DNA from: Chromobacterium sp. IIBBL 290-4
GTDB taxonomy: Bacteria; Pseudomonadota; Gammaproteobacteria; Burkholderiales; Chromobacteriaceae
Reading direction: 5' to 3'
Assembly (NCBI RefSeq): GCF_024207115.1
Contig: NZ_CP100128.1
Coordinates: forward strand, 4,154,001 to 4,218,000
Length of the DNA: 64,000 nucleotides
Below, in pieces: positions 63,955 through 64,000 of the stretch. Each line of letters opens with the position of its first letter. Within the stretch, counting starts at the first letter, position 1. The position numbers and the translations under genes were made by a program. The notes under the pieces are model-generated. The model did not search any database, had not been told where the DNA came from, and was given only the letters and a program-made list of their open reading frames with translations.

Positions 63955-64000
63955 GCATGCGCGCAGTGCAATCTTTAGGCGGATGATTCCGCCGCCTCCG

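Overview
The window looks like the chromosome of a Chromobacterium-type betaproteobacterium (Neisseriales). This rests on gene content and a GC-rich coding style: acnD, cysDN, gyrA and serC order, a subfamily I.1 lipase with its foldase, a GH18-jacalin protein, a type VI secretion VgrG module, and a Crp/Fnr-NnrS nitric-oxide cluster. The genus is an inference from recognition, not from a search.

Layout. 1-1.4 kb: 3' end of acnD (methylcitrate cycle). 1.4-7.8 kb: a scrambled accessory zone with 18 perfect copies of a 9-bp repeat, the tail of a phage-type adenine methyltransferase cut by an IS256-family element, the remains of a Wadjet-like pair (SMC-type ATPase fragment plus a DUF2220/JetD-like Toprim protein) boxed between two ISs, a strongly structured non-coding block, and a small phage module (53-aa ORF plus Bro-N antirepressor-like gene). 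7.9-13.4 kb: an L-amino-acid-oxidase-like flavoenzyme, a frameshifted partner, and a GH18 chitinase-like protein with a jacalin lectin domain. 13.6-34.9 kb: core genes: cysDN, a fliD with its own sigma-28 promoter, an LD-carboxypeptidase-like lipoprotein, an S9 peptidase, serC, two thioesterases, gyrA, a flavin monooxygenase with a divergent AraC regulator, a Tat/GMC/aldehyde dehydrogenase operon and a VWA protein.

35.9-52.7 kb: an island entering at tRNA-Leu(UAG). It starts with an integrase preceded by four phased TGGACCAA repeats. It then carries a small regulator, a C5 DNA methyltransferase, RdgC, several small phage genes, a BssS-like protein and a lone Rossmann protein. Further on it holds second copies of both ISs, AT-rich membrane/immunity-like genes, a lysozyme-like type VI effector and VgrG. 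It ends in a recombination scar that fuses an integrase start to a degenerate copy of the island's own genes, followed by a dead IS5-family element.

52.7-64 kb: core genes again: LysR/SDR pair, a Crp/Fnr (Dnr-like) regulator, an NnrS-hemerythrin-DUF2249-membrane protein operon with a near-perfect FNR-type box, trpC, lipase and lipase foldase, ddl, and a radical-SAM RlmN/Cfr-family protein.

The near-identical IS pairs (IS256-like inverted, IS903-like direct) bracket about 38 kb that includes gyrA and have non-matching flanks. The accessory ends of the window have therefore been rearranged by IS activity, and several systems are left as fragments.
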